Source: Paenibacillus_S vulneris
GTDB taxonomy: Bacteria > Bacillota > Bacilli > Paenibacillales > NBRC-103111
DNA length: 64,000 nucleotides
Direction: 5' to 3'
NCBI RefSeq assembly: GCF_039543185.1
Contig: NZ_BAABJG010000029.1
Coordinates: forward strand, 248,001 to 312,000
In this document: piece after piece, positions 51,640-60,447 of the stretch
Layout of the letters: each line of letters starts with the position of its first letter
Numbering within the stretch: position 1 is the stretch's first letter
Notes under the pieces: generated by a model
What the model saw: the letters and a program-made list of their open reading frames with translations, nothing else
The model's database searches: none
What the model was told of the DNA's origin: nothing
Made by a program: the position numbers and the translations under genes

Positions 51640-51780
51640 TCATTGGATGTGAACAATCCATTTGGCGAAATAATCTACCTCTAAACGCGGTCGCACGTCT
51701 TTGAAAGGCCCAATAGAGGTTTTCTCATAGGAGTTTCCCCAAAAATCCTCCGAGACATAGTCCGCCTCCAGATGCAGCAT
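51640..51780 (-). CDS. Possible 46-residue protein or gene relic
   Basis: ATG at 51780 opens a 46-residue frame on the minus strand: MLHLEADYVSEDFWGNSYEK, then IGPFKDVRPRLEVDYFAKW, then IVHIQ. The composition looks coding, and the pattern resembles the C-terminal end of a larger protein, but no ribosome binding site precedes the ATG. It is more likely a gene relic. I do not recognise the family. Confidence 0.3.
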   Translation of the reverse strand: MLHLEADYVSEDFWGNSYEKTSIGPFKDVRPRLEVDYFAKWIVHIQ

Positions 51781-51790
51781 AGTTCACGCG

Positions 51791-51812
51791 TACAGGTTTT
51801 TTCAACAGTGTG
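51791..51812 (+). repeat. Right-end scar of the nested-hairpin repeat family
   Basis: TACAGGTTTTTTCAACAGTG closely matches the right end of copy B (TACAGGTTTCTCAACAGACT) and C, and is followed directly by a terminator, as the full copies are. The rest of the element is missing. This would be a fifth, degenerate copy. Confidence 0.4.
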
Positions 51813-51837
51813 GCCCCCATTGAGGGGTTATTTTTTT
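51812..51837 (+). terminator. Terminator-like hairpin after the repeat scar
   Basis: GGCCCCCATTGAGGGGTTA forms a C4/G4 hairpin followed by seven T residues. No plus-strand gene ends nearby, so its parent gene is probably lost. Confidence 0.6.
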
Positions 51838-51984
51838 AGCAGGGCGAAGCACTCGAGCCAGAATCATTCCTTCTGAAGTATGACAACCAATCCTATGAAA
51901 AGTTATCAACATATGGTTCATGAGGTTTAGAATATCCTAACGACATTTCACACTAACGCAGCAACACAATTTTAAAAAACGGGC

Positions 51985-52011
51985 TGATATAATAGTTTGC
52001 AAGCGATTACA
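51985..52011 (+). promoter_or_regulatory. Extended -10 promoter with overlapping cre-like site
   Basis: TGATATAAT (51985-51993) is an extended -10 box without a good -35. TGCAAGCGATTACA (51998-52011) matches the catabolite-responsive element consensus TGWAANCGNTNWCA with one mismatch and sits at the transcript start, where CcpA would block transcription. It implies glucose repression of the sugar-binding lipoprotein downstream. Confidence 0.6.
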
Positions 52012-52091
52012 AAATGTCGCTGTACTCCGGTGTGAAAGCATCGCTGGTTGGAAATTGAAAATATCACATATCTTCAGGAGGGGTTACAGGA

Positions 52092-53429
52092 ATGAAAATG
52101 AGCAAGGTAGTGCCTTTTTTAGCTTTAAGTATGCTGCTATCGGCATGCTCTTCCGGCCAAGGGGGCAATGACGGCAAGACTGCCGACTCGGGCAAAGCAA
52201 AAGAACCGCAGAATAGAGAACCGGTTGAGCTTGTTTTTTCTTCGGAACTGGGTAAAACGCCGGAAGATTTTGAGAAAGAGATTGGAGATCCGATCCGAAA
52301 AAAATTCCCATGGATTACAGTGAAATATATTGAACGCGGAAAAGGCAGCAACCTGGAGGATCTCGTCACGGCCGGGACAACGCCGGATATATTCTGGTAT
52401 GTCTATAACCGGTTTCCCAACCTGATTCAGGGCTTGGGTCTAGAATACGATATGTCCGATTTAATCAAGAAGTATAACTATGATACCAACCGTCTGGACC
52501 CTGCCTCCTTGAAGGCGCTGGATCAGTACACCGGCGGCAAAGGCGTCTATGGCCTTCCTTTCGTTGCGAGCACCTCCGTTATGTATTACAACAAGGATGT
52601 ATTCGATAAGTTCGGTATGCCTTACCCGAAGGACGGAATGACCTGGGATGAGGTCTATGAGCTGGCCAAAAAAATGACGCGGGAAATCGACGGAACGAAA
52701 TACCGCGGGCTGTCCACGTTCCACGGATATTTATTGAGGGAAAATCCTTACGGATTAAGACCGCTGGATCCGGTGACCGGCAAAGCGAGCCTGAATACCG
52801 AGGAGTGGAAGAAGCTGTACCAAAACCTGGCCCGCATTTATCAAATTCCGGGTAACAACAGACCTAATTCAAGAGCCACGAATCCGGAGCTTCAGGCGTT
52901 TGCCAAGGAGCAGACGATTGCAATGGCCGTTATCAATAATGACTTGAACCACGTGAAATTAATACCGGAGGGCATGAATTGGGACGTCGTGTCTATGCCT
53001 ACGTTTGCCGATAAGCCCAAAGTCGCCGACCAGCCGTCTCCGTGGATGTACAGCATTATGAAGACAAGCCAGCACAAGGAAGCCGCATTTGAAGTGCTTG
53101 CTTATTTGACCTCCGATGAGTTCTTTATGTCCGAGTCCAAGCGGGGAGTTCGAACACCGACAACGAACGATCAGATCAAGAAGGCATTCGGTTCGGATTC
53201 ACCTTTAATGGGCGGAAAAAATGTAGGCGCTTACTATTACAATCAATCCGCGCCGACTCCGGCTTCCGGCGGATCGCCTGAGCTTATGTCGCTGATTCCT
53301 ACGGGTGCCGATGCCGTCGTGAATAATAAGCTGCTCGACGTCATTCTGGAGGGCAAGGATATCAATACGGCGCTTCGGGAAGGCGATGAAGAAATCAATA
53401 AGCTGATTGAAGGGTTGAAGAAAAAGTAA
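52092..53429 (+). CDS. Sugar-type ABC solute-binding lipoprotein (family 1)
   Basis: The 445-residue protein has a signal peptide with lipobox LLSAC (Cys 19) and a Gly/Lys-rich linker. The mature part follows family-1 sugar-binding proteins: ITVKYIERGKGSNLEDLVTAGTTPDIFW, VYGLPFVASTSVMYYNKDVFDKFGMPYPKDGMTWDEVYELAKK and later PSPWMYSIMKTSQHKEAAFEVLAYL. Neither permease nor ATPase genes accompany it, so it is an orphan binding protein or shares another transporter. Together with GH105 and the cre-like site it points to uptake of pectin-derived oligosaccharides. A 16-bp perfect terminator follows. Confidence 0.9.
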   Translation: MKMSKVVPFLALSMLLSACSSGQGGNDGKTADSGKAKEPQNREPVELVFSSELGKTPEDFEKEIGDPIRKKFPWITVKYIERGKGSNLEDLVTAGTTPDIFWYVYNRFPNLIQGLGLEYDMSDLIKKYNYDTNRLDPASLKALDQYTGGKGVYGLPFVASTSVMYYNKDVFDKFGMPYPKDGMTWDEVYELAKKMTREIDGTKYRGLSTFHGYLLRENPYGLRPLDPVTGKASLNTEEWKKLYQNLARIYQIPGNNRPNSRATNPELQAFAKEQTIAMAVINNDLNHVKLIPEGMNWDVVSMPTFADKPKVADQPSPWMYSIMKTSQHKEAAFEVLAYLTSDEFFMSESKRGVRTPTTNDQIKKAFGSDSPLMGGKNVGAYYYNQSAPTPASGGSPELMSLIPTGADAVVNNKLLDVILEGKDINTALREGDEEINKLIEGLKKK

Positions 53430-53450
53430 CATCAGAGAATGGGGATACAT

Positions 53451-53487
53451 ACAAAAGAGTCCGGCTTATACAGCCGGACTCTTTTGT
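53451..53487. terminator. 16-bp perfect-stem bidirectional terminator
   Basis: ACAAAAGAGTCCGGCT (53451-53466) pairs perfectly with AGCCGGACTCTTTTGT (53472-53487), with T-rich flanks usable on both strands. Confidence 0.85.
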
Positions 53488-53541
53488 ATCCTACATCTTA
53501 TTGTAAGAGTTAGGTTTAATTCTAAAGGTTTATTCCGCAAC

Positions 53542-54132
53542 TCAATCTTTATCAATCAGGTTGCGGTGCAAATAGTTGTCATCCAAAGTTTTTGTGAGAT
53601 CGAATACCGTATGAGCCAAGTCAATATTCTCGAAAACATGCTCGCATTGATCCTTATACGCCATTTCCTCTTCATAATGGGATGTATAACGCTGAATCAA
53701 TTCCGGCGAATCTCCGCGGTCCTCTTCACGCTTTACAATGGTTTTCAGATCGGCATGAATGAAAATACGGACAGCCTTGTTGCCATACAGCTTCTTGAGC
53801 GATTCGGCTCCAAAACGGTTCAGAACGAGGTAGATCGCTCCATATTGCTGAAGCATCTCGGCAACGTCCTTTTCTTTAACTCCATAATGGTTGCCGTCCA
53901 TCTCAATGACTTCGACAAACTCGTTATTGCGTTCCGCTTCAAGAAACGCATCCCTTGTTACAAAATGGTAGTCCTGCCCGTCGAATTCCGCGGAACGAGG
54001 GGGCCGTGTGGTATACGAAATCACTTTCTTCATTCCGAGCGTCTCGCCCGACATTTGTGCGACCGTTTTACGACCGGCACCGTTGGGCCCGGTGAAAATA
54101 AAGATAAAATCCTTATCCCTTAGTTCGTACAT
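53542..54132 (-). CDS. Guanylate kinase-like protein
   Basis: The 196-residue protein has a P-loop, FTGPNGAGRKTVAQ (about residues 13-26), the GMP-binding-type ISYTTRPPRSAEFDGQDYHFV (about 38-58) and a lid-like REEDRGDSPELIQRY, as in guanylate kinases of about 200 residues. The P-loop GPNGAGRKT differs from the canonical GPSGVGKGT but retains the key Lys. It may be a second GMP kinase or a guanylate-kinase-fold regulatory protein. The start follows AAGGAGGGG. It is downstream of the helicase on the same strand. Confidence 0.8.
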   Translation of the reverse strand: MYELRDKDFIFIFTGPNGAGRKTVAQMSGETLGMKKVISYTTRPPRSAEFDGQDYHFVTRDAFLEAERNNEFVEVIEMDGNHYGVKEKDVAEMLQQYGAIYLVLNRFGAESLKKLYGNKAVRIFIHADLKTIVKREEDRGDSPELIQRYTSHYEEEMAYKDQCEHVFENIDLAHTVFDLTKTLDDNYLHRNLIDKD

Positions 54133-54252
54133 AGAAACCCCTCCTTGGTTTTGGAAGTTCCTTGCCGACTTGCCGTATACCTTATTTTACATGTTTTCCA
54201 TGCCAAGGTAAAGGTATTGACAATCAAGAGATACGGATCACCTACGTGATGG

Positions 54253-56055
54253 TCAGCGTCCGCGTTGTCCGCGCCCGCCTGCATTGCCGCGTCCCGCCCG
54301 TGCTCCGCCGTTCGTTTGTGTGCCGCGCTTGCCTGCGGCTCTGTCGCCGCGTCCGCGTGCCTGCTGAGCTCCGCGCTCCGCGCCGGCACTCCGGTCACGC
54401 TGCCCGCGCCCCGCGATCTCGGCTCTGTCGCCGCGTCCGCGTGCCTGCTGCGCTCCGCGCTCCGCGCCGGCACTCCGGTCACGCTGCCCGCGCCCCGCGA
54501 TCTCGGCTCTGTCGCCGCGTCCGCGTGCCTGCTGCGCCCCGCGCTCCACGCCAGCACTCCGGTCGCGCTGTCCGCGCCCCGCGGTCTCGGCTCTGTCGCC
54601 GCGTCCGCGCGCCTGCTGAGCTCCGCGCTCCGCGCCGGCACTGCGGTCGCGCTGCCCGCGCCCTGCGGTCTCGGCTCTGTCGCCGCGTCCGCGTGCCTGC
54701 TGCGCCCCGCGCTCCACGCCAGCACTCCGGTCGCGCTGTCCGCGCCCCGCGGTCTCGGCTCTGTCGCCGCGTCCGCGTGCCCGCTGCGTTCCGCGCTCCG
54801 CGCCAGCACTCCGGCTGCGCTGCCCGCGCCCTGCTGTCCGGGCCTGGTCGCCGCGTCCATTGCCGCCCCGCGGCTCCGCATCTGCCCGCTCGCTCTCTCG
54901 GCGCGTCCCGCTGGTTCTGGCCTCGCTCAATTCCCCGTCCGCTCTCATGGTCCGTTTGGCCAGCTCGGAGCGAATGCCCTTCTCGATCATCTCGAGCTTT
55001 CCTTGATCCCGCTGCGCTACCATCGTAACGGCTACGCCGCGCTGTCCAGCACGGCCGGTCCGGCCAATCCGGTGAATATAGCTCTCGACGTCATGAGGCA
55101 TGTCGTAATTGAACACATGGGTGATGCCTTCCACATCCAGCCCGCGGGCTGCGATATCTGTGGCTACGAGAAGCTGAATCTTGGCTTCACGAAATCGTTT
55201 CATCACCTGTTCCCGTTTGGCCTGCGTCAAATCTCCATGGAGCTCATCCGAAGCATAGCCCCGGTCCTGCAGCGCTTCATTCAGCTTGGAGGCGCGAAGC
55301 TTCGTCCGGCAGAAAATCATCGCCAAATAAGGACGATATTCGTCGATAAGACGGCAGAGGGCGTCCTGTTTGCCGCGGTCTGTCGTTTTTACGGCAATCT
55401 GCTCGATTTCCGTTAACGTAACCTGCTTGCTTTTGACCTTGATTTCCTGAGGATCCCTCATGTAGCTTTTGGCCAGATTGCGGATTGGGCCGGGCATGGT
55501 TGCGGAAAAAAGCAGGGTTTGTCTTTTGGGGGACGTCTGTACGATAATTTCCTCCACTTCGTTCAGAAAACCCATATGCAGCATTTGGTCTGCTTCATCG
55601 AGAACCAGGGTGGACAGGCGCTGCAGCTGTACGGTTTCTCTGCGCAAATGGTCAAGCAAACGGCCAGGCGTCGCAATGATCATATGTACAGTGCCCTCTA
55701 GCTTCTTTAACTGCCGTTCGACATCTTGCCCGCCGTATGCAGCCAGAATCCGAATGCCTTTGATCGGCGCCCATTTTTTTACTTCGCCGGCAATCTGGAT
55801 AGCGAGCTCGCGGGTAGGCGTTACGATTAGCGCCTGGGTATAGTTTTTCTTAGGGTCAATCCGTTCCAAGATCGGAAGGACGAAGGCGAGTGTTTTCCCT
55901 GTGCCTGTTTGGGCTTGAGCAATGACGTCCTCTCCGGCCAGAACGACGGGAATGGCTTCCTGCTGAATCGGCGTAGGCTCCGTATACCCCTGATTGCTCA
56001 AGGCTTCCGTAATTTCTTCACTTATGCCTAATGAGGCAAATAAATTGGTTTTCAT
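54253..56055 (-). CDS. DEAD-box RNA helicase with a 28-residue tandem-repeat RG-rich tail
   Basis: The 600-residue protein has the full helicase core at about residues 1-370: Q motif FASLGISEEI...GYTEPTPIQ, AQTGTGKT, PTRELA, VLDEADQM (DEAD), SATMP, HGDLTQ and HRIGRTGRAG. It remodels RNA or ribonucleoprotein, like CshA/DbpA-type enzymes. The last 200 residues are nearly all Arg, Gly, Ala, Gln, Ser and Glu, with six 28-residue repeats (401-568). The ATG at 56055 follows AGGAGACAATCT; the frame is open to 56085. A long leader follows the sporulation lipoprotein gene. Confidence 0.92.
   Translation of the reverse strand: MKTNLFASLGISEEITEALSNQGYTEPTPIQQEAIPVVLAGEDVIAQAQTGTGKTLAFVLPILERIDPKKNYTQALIVTPTRELAIQIAGEVKKWAPIKGIRILAAYGGQDVERQLKKLEGTVHMIIATPGRLLDHLRRETVQLQRLSTLVLDEADQMLHMGFLNEVEEIIVQTSPKRQTLLFSATMPGPIRNLAKSYMRDPQEIKVKSKQVTLTEIEQIAVKTTDRGKQDALCRLIDEYRPYLAMIFCRTKLRASKLNEALQDRGYASDELHGDLTQAKREQVMKRFREAKIQLLVATDIAARGLDVEGITHVFNYDMPHDVESYIHRIGRTGRAGQRGVAVTMVAQRDQGKLEMIEKGIRSELAKRTMRADGELSEARTSGTRRESERADAEPRGGNGRGDQARTAGRGQRSRSAGAERGTQRARGRGDRAETAGRGQRDRSAGVERGAQQARGRGDRAETAGRGQRDRSAGAERGAQQARGRGDRAETAGRGQRDRSAGVERGAQQARGRGDRAEIAGRGQRDRSAGAERGAQQARGRGDRAEIAGRGQRDRSAGAERGAQQARGRGDRAAGKRGTQTNGGARAGRGNAGGRGQRGR
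54352..54855. repeat. Six 84-bp tandem repeats encoding the helicase tail
   Basis: Six in-frame 84-bp units encode 28-residue repeats of the type RGDRAE-AGRGQRDRSAG-ERGAQQARG; the first is the most divergent (RGDQART...), and two alternate between AGVERG and AGAERG. The region is very GC-rich, and the high identity suggests recent expansion by slippage or unequal crossing-over. The arrangement creates long artificial open frames on the opposite strand. Confidence 0.9.
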
Positions 56056-56482
56056 TATAGATTGTCTCCTTATCTTCCAGTTCATTCATCCTAAGTCTGT
56101 TCCGAAACAGTCTTAAACCTTCAGTTTTATCCAAGTAAGCAGCCTGCAGCAAAAAAATCTCTTCTATTATAGAAAGCGCCGTTCTCCGGAAGAAGCCGTT
56201 ATGGTTGAGATCGGCTGCATGTAACATTGAACAGACTTGTGACGTCTACATGCATTCTACAGGAAGCCGTAGGAAAAAGAAACCGAAGTTCTTCCTTTTT
56301 ATATATAAATCAGAATGATCAGATAAAACACACAGCAATTGTATAGCGAAAAAGGGCTTATCCTCATTATGACTATAGTGTCGCGATCTATGCTTCACAG
56401 CCCAAAAACCCCGAGTTTCTTCATATATAATATGAAGCGATACTCGAGGAGGCAGACCATGCCGTGCCTTCGAACGGCAGCA
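56056..56482 (-). other. Leader of the helicase gene
   Basis: About 430 bp between two minus-strand genes. Near 56405-56449, CCCCGAGT...ACTCGAGG with inner CTTCAT/ATGAAG stem followed by TTTTT on the minus strand forms the terminator of the sporulation gene. Further towards the helicase, TTCTAT-ATAGAA with a following GAGATTTTTTT (minus strand, near 56153-56172) could act as an attenuator in a long 5' leader. No small gene is supported. Confidence 0.45.
56405..56449 (-). terminator. Terminator of the YhcN/YlaJ-type gene
   Basis: On the minus strand CCTCGAGT-ATCG-CTTCAT pairs with ATGAAG-AA-ACTCGGGG, followed by five T residues. Confidence 0.8.
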
Positions 56483-57175
56483 TCATCTTTCCGTGCTTGT
56501 CGGATGGGTCGGCAAAGTGCCGAATATTTCTTCAGACATCGCGTCGAAATGGGGAAGGAACGGCTTGAGATCCTGACCCTTCCATGCTTCCTGCGCAATT
56601 CGATTCAGCTCGTTGATATAGTTGCGGTTCGCAGAGATATAAACATCGGTTACTGTCGGCTGAAGGGAGCGTATCTTCTCGGCGATTTTTTGCTTGAACA
56701 AATGACTTAAATGCGTATGGTTTTGGACTGTATCATACGAGTTGCTGCCCGTCGCCAGCTTATTCGGGTCTGCGTAGTCGCTGAAGGGAGTACTCGGATT
56801 GTACAAGCCTCTTACCGTTCCGGCATTATTCGTTTCTTGGCCGGAAAGACCGCTGCGGGTACCCGTTGCCGTCTTGTCGATAGTAATGGCAACATAAGCC
56901 GTGTTATCGGCGAGCATCACGATAGCGCTGTTGACTCCATCCATTGCAGCCACCTGATCGGATAAAAACTGGTTCATTTCCAAAGTGGAATGCTTATGGG
57001 ACACGCTGGCATATTGCTGCTGCGTTTGATAAGCGCGAGTAGTGTCCTGTCTCGGGGCATCCCGCTTGCTGCCGAAGTTGTTGGCGCTGTTGTAATCATA
57101 TTTGGCGAAGCATCCGCTAAGGAGAATAAGGGAGCTTGTACAAACAGCCGCCCATGAAAGTCGAAGACGGAACAT
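56483..57175 (-). CDS. YhcN/YlaJ-type sporulation lipoprotein
   Basis: A lipoprotein of 230 residues with lipobox LLSGC (Cys 22). The mature domain reads NQFLSDQVAAMDGVNSAIVMLADNTAYVAITIDK and later IRSLQPTVTDVYISANRNYINELNRIAQEAW, the conserved core of Spore_YhcN_YlaJ proteins found in the spore inner membrane and germination proteome. Its presence supports a spore-forming host. Several ATGs are adjacent; GAGGAGG places the third, at 57175, at the best distance. The spacer contains Asn/Gln/Tyr-rich low-complexity sequence. Confidence 0.88.
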   Translation of the reverse strand: MFRLRLSWAAVCTSSLILLSGCFAKYDYNSANNFGSKRDAPRQDTTRAYQTQQQYASVSHKHSTLEMNQFLSDQVAAMDGVNSAIVMLADNTAYVAITIDKTATGTRSGLSGQETNNAGTVRGLYNPSTPFSDYADPNKLATGSNSYDTVQNHTHLSHLFKQKIAEKIRSLQPTVTDVYISANRNYINELNRIAQEAWKGQDLKPFLPHFDAMSEEIFGTLPTHPTSTER

Positions 57176-57456
57176 CATCATAACCTCCTCATAAGTTTTG
57201 CAGTGCAAGCATAATTTGGGGGGCCAATTGAGAAAACTGATTCACATAGCGGGACATCCTCCGGCAACTGCAAATGTGTTTCTTCTACATTAGAATCCGT
57301 TAATTCGAGAGAAATATGCGTTATTCGACAAAAGACGTCGAGATGCATAAAACCCCTGGATTATGGAAATAAAACAAGAGAGGCAAAGGAGAAAAACCAA
57401 TGAAAATGCTATGAAAATAGCCGTTTGAGAACAATTTGTGAACTTCTTCAGATTCA

Positions 57457-57485
57457 TTGACAAAAAAGTGGTACGAATTTATAGT
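57457..57485 (+). promoter_or_regulatory. Sigma-A promoter of the cta operon
   Basis: TTGACA (57457-57462) and TATAGT (57480-57485) with a 17-base spacer, 79 bp before ctaC. Another TTGACA at 57506-57511 has no matching -10. No further structure was seen in 57176-57456. Confidence 0.75.
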
Positions 57486-57563
57486 TAATATGGTGATTAG
57501 GTTCATTGACAATATATGACCTTTTGTTCGAAAAATATTAGCTTTAGAGGTGGGATTGATAAG

Positions 57564-58565
57564 ATGAATCGATGGCAAAATCTGTGGCGTTTCATCCCTC
57601 TTTTCGGGTTGATGATGTTGCTTCTGACGGGGTGTGGAGACGATAGGATTTCCGCCTTGAAGCCAAGAGGTCCGGTAGCCAGAGACCAGCTGTTCTTGAT
57701 GAAGCTGAGCTTGGGCATTATGATCTTGGTCGTCGTGGTTGTATTCGTAATCTACATTTACGTATTGGTTCGCTTCCGGAAGAAGAAAGGCGATAAAGAT
57801 ATCATTCCGAAGCAAGTTGAAGGAAGCCATACGCTGGAAATCATTTGGACAGTGGTTCCGATTGTTTTGCTGCTCATTTTGGCTGTGCCAACAGTGAGTT
57901 ATACGGTGAAATTGGCGGAAAATCACATCGGTGAGAAAGACGCAGTTCATGTTAAAGTAACGGCACACCAATTCTGGTGGCAATTTGAGTATCCGGAACT
58001 TGGAATCGCTACAGCGCAAGATCTGGTTATTCCTGCAGGCAAAAAGATTGCCTTCGAGATTACATCTGCTGACGTGCTTCACGCTTTCTGGATACCATCC
58101 TTGGGCGGTAAACAAGATACAAACGTAGGGATGACAAACACATTCTATTTGGAAGCGGACGAAGCTGATACCTTTATGGGTAAATGTGCCGAGCTCTGTG
58201 GTGCATCCCATGCTTTGATGGATTTTAAGGTCATCTCCAAATCAGAAGCTGATTTCAACAAATGGGTAGAAAAAATGAAAACTCCGGCTACAATTCCAGC
58301 TGAAGCGAAGAACGGGGAACAAATTTTTAAAGATAATTGCTTGTCCTGTCATGCGGTTAACGCACAAGGACTTGGCTTTGGACCTAACTTGAACGGATTC
58401 GGAAGTCGTGAAATGGTTGCAGGCATTCTGCCTCACGACGATGAAAGCATCAAACAATGGATTAAAGATCCTCAATCGGTGAAACCGGGCAACAAGATGC
58501 CTCAAGTTCCATTGCAGGATAACCAAATCAACGACTTGGTTAAATATTTGAATTCATTGAAATAA
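57564..58565 (+). CDS. ctaC: caa3 cytochrome c oxidase subunit II with fused cytochrome c
   Basis: The 333-residue lipoprotein (lipobox LLTGC, Cys 24) has two membrane segments (about 43-65 and 82-104), a CuA domain with ligands in CAELCGASHALM (Cys 208 and 212, His 216, Met 219) and DVLHAFWIP, and a C-terminal cytochrome c with CLSCH (Cys 259, 262, His 263) and NKMP. It accepts electrons for reduction of oxygen. The ATG at 57564, after AGAGGTGGG, is preferred to the in-frame ATG at 57516. Confidence 0.95.
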   Translation: MNRWQNLWRFIPLFGLMMLLLTGCGDDRISALKPRGPVARDQLFLMKLSLGIMILVVVVVFVIYIYVLVRFRKKKGDKDIIPKQVEGSHTLEIIWTVVPIVLLLILAVPTVSYTVKLAENHIGEKDAVHVKVTAHQFWWQFEYPELGIATAQDLVIPAGKKIAFEITSADVLHAFWIPSLGGKQDTNVGMTNTFYLEADEADTFMGKCAELCGASHALMDFKVISKSEADFNKWVEKMKTPATIPAEAKNGEQIFKDNCLSCHAVNAQGLGFGPNLNGFGSREMVAGILPHDDESIKQWIKDPQSVKPGNKMPQVPLQDNQINDLVKYLNSLK

Positions 58566-58596
58566 CGAACATCTTGGAACAAAGGAGGTTAATACG

Positions 58597-60447
58597 TTGG
58601 CTCACTCTCACAAAGCAAAACATTACACCGGTTTAATGGATTGGCTTACTACAGTTGACCATAAGAAAATCGGGATACTGTATCTGATTGCAGGAGGCTT
58701 GTTCTTCCTGATGGGCGGTGTGGAAGCGGTTCTGATCCGGATTCAGCTTTTGTATCCTGACCAAAAGATTTTTATCGGCGATACGTTCAATGCGCTGACT
58801 ACGATGCACGGTACGACAATGATCTTCTTTGCAGCGATGCCGATTATATTCGCGTTTATGAATGCGGTTGTACCGCTTCAAATCGGTGCGCGCGACGTAG
58901 CATTCCCTTTTGTGAATGCGCTTGGATTCTGGTTGTTTTTCTTCGGTGGTGTCATGCTCAATACCAGCTGGTTCTTGGGCGGAGCGCCAGCAGCAGGCTG
59001 GACGGCATATTCACCGCTTGCTAGTATCGTTGACACAACATCAGCTTACCATGGTGTAGACTTCTACGTCCTTGGTTTGCAGATTGCCGGTTTGGGAACG
59101 CTGATCGGGGGGATTAACTTCCTTGTAACGATCATCAACATGCGTGCTCCTGGTATGACCTATATGAGAATGCCGTTGTTTACATGGACTGCATTCATCA
59201 CATCCGCTTTGATTTTGTTCGCTTTCCCTGCCATTACGGTAGGCTTGGTTGAACTGATGTTTGACCGTTTGTTCGGCGGTGCGTTCTTCGATGTTGCCAA
59301 AGGTGGCAACAGCGTTCTGTGGGAACACTTATTCTGGATCTTCGGTCACCCTGAAGTTTACATTTTGATTTTGCCAGCATTTGGTATTATCTCTGAGATT
59401 GTAAGTACCTTCTCGAAAAAGCGTTTGTTCGGATACAGCTCCATGGTATTCGCAACAGCATTAATCGGGTTCCTGGGCTTCATGGTTTGGGTTCACCATA
59501 TGTTTACAACAGGTATCGGTCCTGTCGGTAACGCAATCTTTGCGATTGCTACGATGGCTATCGCCGTACCAACAGGGGTTAAAATCTTTAACTGGCTGTT
59601 CACGCTTTGGGGCGGTCAAATCACATTTACGACAGCAAGTATTTTTGCAACAGCGTTTATCCCGACATTCGTTATGGGTGGTACGACAGGGGTTATGCTT
59701 GCCGTTCCGGCTGCTGACTACCAATACCATGATACATATTTCGTCGTTGCTCACTTCCACTATGTTATCGTTGGTGGTTTGGTGCTTGGCTTGTTCGCCG
59801 GTGCATATTACTGGTGGCCAAAAATGTTCGGCCGTATGCTGAACGAAACCTTAGGCCGTGTACACTTCTGGACGTTCTTTATTGGCTTCCATATGACATT
59901 TTTCCCGCAGCACTTCTTGGGATTGATGGGGATGCCTCGTCGCGTATTTACATACCAGCCGGGCGTTGGTTTGGAAGAAGGTAACTTTATCAGTACGATC
60001 GGTGCCTTCCTGATGGGTATCGGTACGATCGTATTCTTGATCAATATTGTGGCAACTGCTATGAAGCCTATGAATGCTCCTGCGGATCCATGGGATGGCC
60101 GTACGTTGGAGTGGGCGATTCCTTCCCCGCCTCCAGAGTACAACTTCAAGCAAACTCCGCTTGTACGCGGTTTGGATCCATTGTGGAAAGAGAAAATGGC
60201 TGGCAACAAAGAGATGACGCCTGCAGAACCGATTGGTTCGATTCATATGCCGTCGCCTTCGATCTTGCCGCTTATCTTCTCGATCGGCTTCTTCATCGCC
60301 GGTTTCGGCTTCATGTATCACACGTATTGGGTAGCTGGAATTGGCTTGGGAATTATGCTGCTTACCATGTTCTTAAGATCCGTATATGATGATCACGGTT
60401 ATCATATTGAACCAGAAGAACTCAATGATAAGGGGGTAAAGGCATGA
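58597..60447 (+). CDS. ctaD: Cytochrome c oxidase subunit I
   Basis: The 616-residue, 12-helix heme-copper oxidase core. Heme and CuB ligands are visible in MHGTTMIFFAAMP (His), HPEVYILILPAFG (His and Tyr cross-link) and the two-His HDTYFVVAHFHYVIVGG. It reduces O2 to water and pumps protons. TTG start at 58597, behind AAAGGAGG. The next gene's ATG overlaps its stop by four bases, so ctaD and ctaE are translationally coupled. Confidence 0.96.
   Translation: MAHSHKAKHYTGLMDWLTTVDHKKIGILYLIAGGLFFLMGGVEAVLIRIQLLYPDQKIFIGDTFNALTTMHGTTMIFFAAMPIIFAFMNAVVPLQIGARDVAFPFVNALGFWLFFFGGVMLNTSWFLGGAPAAGWTAYSPLASIVDTTSAYHGVDFYVLGLQIAGLGTLIGGINFLVTIINMRAPGMTYMRMPLFTWTAFITSALILFAFPAITVGLVELMFDRLFGGAFFDVAKGGNSVLWEHLFWIFGHPEVYILILPAFGIISEIVSTFSKKRLFGYSSMVFATALIGFLGFMVWVHHMFTTGIGPVGNAIFAIATMAIAVPTGVKIFNWLFTLWGGQITFTTASIFATAFIPTFVMGGTTGVMLAVPAADYQYHDTYFVVAHFHYVIVGGLVLGLFAGAYYWWPKMFGRMLNETLGRVHFWTFFIGFHMTFFPQHFLGLMGMPRRVFTYQPGVGLEEGNFISTIGAFLMGIGTIVFLINIVATAMKPMNAPADPWDGRTLEWAIPSPPPEYNFKQTPLVRGLDPLWKEKMAGNKEMTPAEPIGSIHMPSPSILPLIFSIGFFIAGFGFMYHTYWVAGIGLGIMLLTMFLRSVYDDHGYHIEPEELNDKGVKA

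Noticed and set aside
54265..55416. Long plus-strand open frames opposite the helicase tail (also 54162-55028 and another minus-strand frame at 54120-54881)
   Set aside because: They arise from GC-rich 84-bp tandem repeats, which lack stops in several frames. No ribosome site or domain supports them, while the helicase frame is contiguous with a full DEAD-box core.
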